From assembly GCA_023247875.1 (NCBI GenBank), contig JAHFFQ010000040.1, positions 1-7,864 on the forward strand: DNA of 7,864 nt. Reading direction: 5' to 3'. Of this stretch, positions 6,768 through 7,864 are shown piece after piece (the stretch's first letter is position 1; each line of letters starts with the position of its first letter). The translations under genes were made by a program, and so were the position numbers. A model generated the notes under the pieces. That model was not told the origin of the DNA. It worked only from the letters and a program-made list of their open reading frames with translations, and did not search any database. The DNA is from Candidatus Omnitrophota bacterium. Lineage in GTDB: Bacteria > Omnitrophota > Gorgyraeia > Gygaellales > Profunditerraquicolaceae.

Positions 6768-7854
6768 AAAGACGCGTATTAACCTGCTCACCGTTTCGGT
6801 TGTGCTTATTTGCGCCGGAATAGTGATGATCTATAGTTCCTCAAGCATTTATGCCTGGGAGAGGTATCAGGACAGTTTTTATTTTTTGAAAAGGCACCTT
6901 TCTTTTCTGGCCATCGGTATATTGTTTACCTTTCTGGCGATGGTTGTTGATCATCGTTTAATGAAGAAATATGCCCGGCCGCTGCTCTGGATAGCTTTTT
7001 TTCTGTTGATCCTGGTGCTTATCCCCGGCCTGGGCAGGGAGGTCTCCGGCGCAAGGCGCTGGTTCAGGTTCAAATTTATCAGTTTCCAGCCCGCGGAATT
7101 CGCAAACCTTGCGCTTATCATATACATAGCTGATTTTATCAGCCGTAAGCAGGATAAGATCAAATCTTTGTTTGAGGGGTTTATCCCTCCCATATCCGTT
7201 TTAGGGGTGATCTGCCTGCTTATCCTTATCCAGCCGGACCTGGGCACAACCATAACTCTAGCCAGTACCGTGCTGATCATGCTCTTTGTTGCCGGGGTAA
7301 GGGTGAGGTATATTTTAACTTTAATACTTTGCAGTTTGCCCGCGGTATATTTGCTGGTTTTTAGCGTTCCCTACCGCAGGGCGCGCATCATGGCTTTTTT
7401 AAACCCCTGGCTTGACCCTAAAGGAAGCGGGTTCCAGATCATCCAGTCGCAGGTCGCCATAGGCTCAGGCGGATTATTCGGGGTGGGCCTGGGCCATTCC
7501 AGGCAAAAGCTATTCTATCTGCCCGCGGCACACACGGATTTTATTTTTTCCATTATCGGCGAAGAGCTGGGCCTGCTGGGCACGCTGGGAATAATCGCAT
7601 TATTTATGATCTTTATCCGGCAGGGGCTTAAGATCATTAAGAATGCCCAGGATAGATTCAGTTATTTTCTTAGCCTGGGCCTGGTTCTGATGATCTCATT
7701 TAAGGCGATCGTAAATATCGGGGTATCCTGCGGAGTATTTCCCACCAAGGGGCTGCCCTTGCCGTTTATCAGCTATGGAGGGTCTTCCCTGATATTCGAT
7801 ATGGTAAGCGTAGGGATATTGATCAATATTGCCCGTACCGGAGATTATCCTTAA
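6760..7854 (+). CDS. ftsW: SEDS-family septal peptidoglycan glycosyltransferase FtsW
   Basis: FtsW is the membrane glycan polymerase of the divisome, extending septal strands from lipid II in partnership with FtsI. From the ATG at 6760 the protein has 364 residues and about ten membrane segments, roughly at 9-27, 46-64, 74-92, 115-127, 143-160, 165-180, 184-204, 272-290, 303-322 and 345-358. Family motifs in order are GARRWFRF (97-104), QPDLGTT (158-164), RRARIMAFLNPW (206-217), GSGGLFGVGLG (235-245), LPAAHTDFIF (254-263; Asp260 matches the essential SEDS aspartate), IGEELGLLG (266-274) and LPLPFISYGGSS (332-343). The fourth-segment motif reads FQPAEFAN where most members have QPSE followed by Lys. 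The cytoplasmic N-terminal tail is very short. RodA and SpoVE share these motifs; the position between murD and murG argues for FtsW. It overlaps murD by eight bases and ends one base before the next start. Confidence 0.95.
   Translation: MVRKTRINLLTVSVVLICAGIVMIYSSSSIYAWERYQDSFYFLKRHLSFLAIGILFTFLAMVVDHRLMKKYARPLLWIAFFLLILVLIPGLGREVSGARRWFRFKFISFQPAEFANLALIIYIADFISRKQDKIKSLFEGFIPPISVLGVICLLILIQPDLGTTITLASTVLIMLFVAGVRVRYILTLILCSLPAVYLLVFSVPYRRARIMAFLNPWLDPKGSGFQIIQSQVAIGSGGLFGVGLGHSRQKLFYLPAAHTDFIFSIIGEELGLLGTLGIIALFMIFIRQGLKIIKNAQDRFSYFLSLGLVLMISFKAIVNIGVSCGVFPTKGLPLPFISYGGSSLIFDMVSVGILINIARTGDYP
7840..7843 (+). promoter_or_regulatory. Possible Shine-Dalgarno for the gene starting at 7856
   Basis: GGAG lies twelve bases before the ATG at 7856, inside the last codons of ftsW. 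The spacing is somewhat long but usable. It supports the reading of 7856 as a genuine start. Confidence 0.45.
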
Positions 7855-7855
7855 T

Positions 7856-7864
7856 ATGCGCGTC
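7856..7864 (+). CDS. murG: Probable start of murG (lipid II-forming GlcNAc transferase), 3' partial
   Basis: Only ATG CGC GTC (Met-Arg-Val) is visible, one base after the ftsW stop (TAATATG). In the classical dcw order murG follows ftsW, and MurG proteins commonly begin with a short basic-hydrophobic run leading into a glycine-rich loop, which M-R-V fits. The identification rests almost wholly on gene order: three codons cannot prove it. MurG would transfer GlcNAc from UDP-GlcNAc to lipid I on the cytoplasmic membrane face, directly downstream of MraY in the pathway. Confidence 0.5.

Overview
The window is an uninterrupted stretch of a bacterial dcw (division and cell wall) gene cluster, all on the + strand. 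The order is ftsI (5' end cut off by the window edge), murE, murF, mraY, murD, ftsW, and the first three codons of a probable murG. This is the classical order known from Escherichia coli and many other Gram-negative bacteria. Apart from a 22-base spacer between mraY and murD and one base before murG, there is no non-coding DNA. I see no RNA gene, mobile element, CRISPR array, long repeat or terminator.

The genes form one biosynthetic route plus the machinery that uses its product. MurD, MurE and MurF add D-Glu, the diamino acid and D-Ala-D-Ala, in that order, to UDP-MurNAc-L-Ala in the cytoplasm. MraY moves the resulting phospho-MurNAc-pentapeptide onto undecaprenyl phosphate in the membrane to give lipid I. 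MurG would then make lipid II. FtsW (glycan polymerase) and FtsI (transpeptidase) build septal peptidoglycan from it. Tight junctions (ATGA, TAATG, 8-base and 22-base overlaps) suggest one co-transcribed, translationally coupled operon whose promoter lies upstream of the window.

The organism appears to be a Gram-negative-type bacterium with meso-diaminopimelate peptidoglycan. This rests on the DNPR motif of MurE, an FtsI without PASTA domains, and the long FNVF..ITFRA-type MraY N-terminus. The mixed, moderate-GC composition and divergent proteins would fit an uncultivated lineage such as Omnitrophota or a PVC relative, but that placement is an impression, not a demonstration. Composition looks uniform, with no sign of transfer.

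I did not find an undescribed system. The observations most worth checking are a MurD whose central domain is about 28 residues shorter than E. coli MurD and lacks the usual HNxxN segment, a MurE that must start about 14 residues later than usual, and a murD start with no visible Shine-Dalgarno at the only real gap in the operon.
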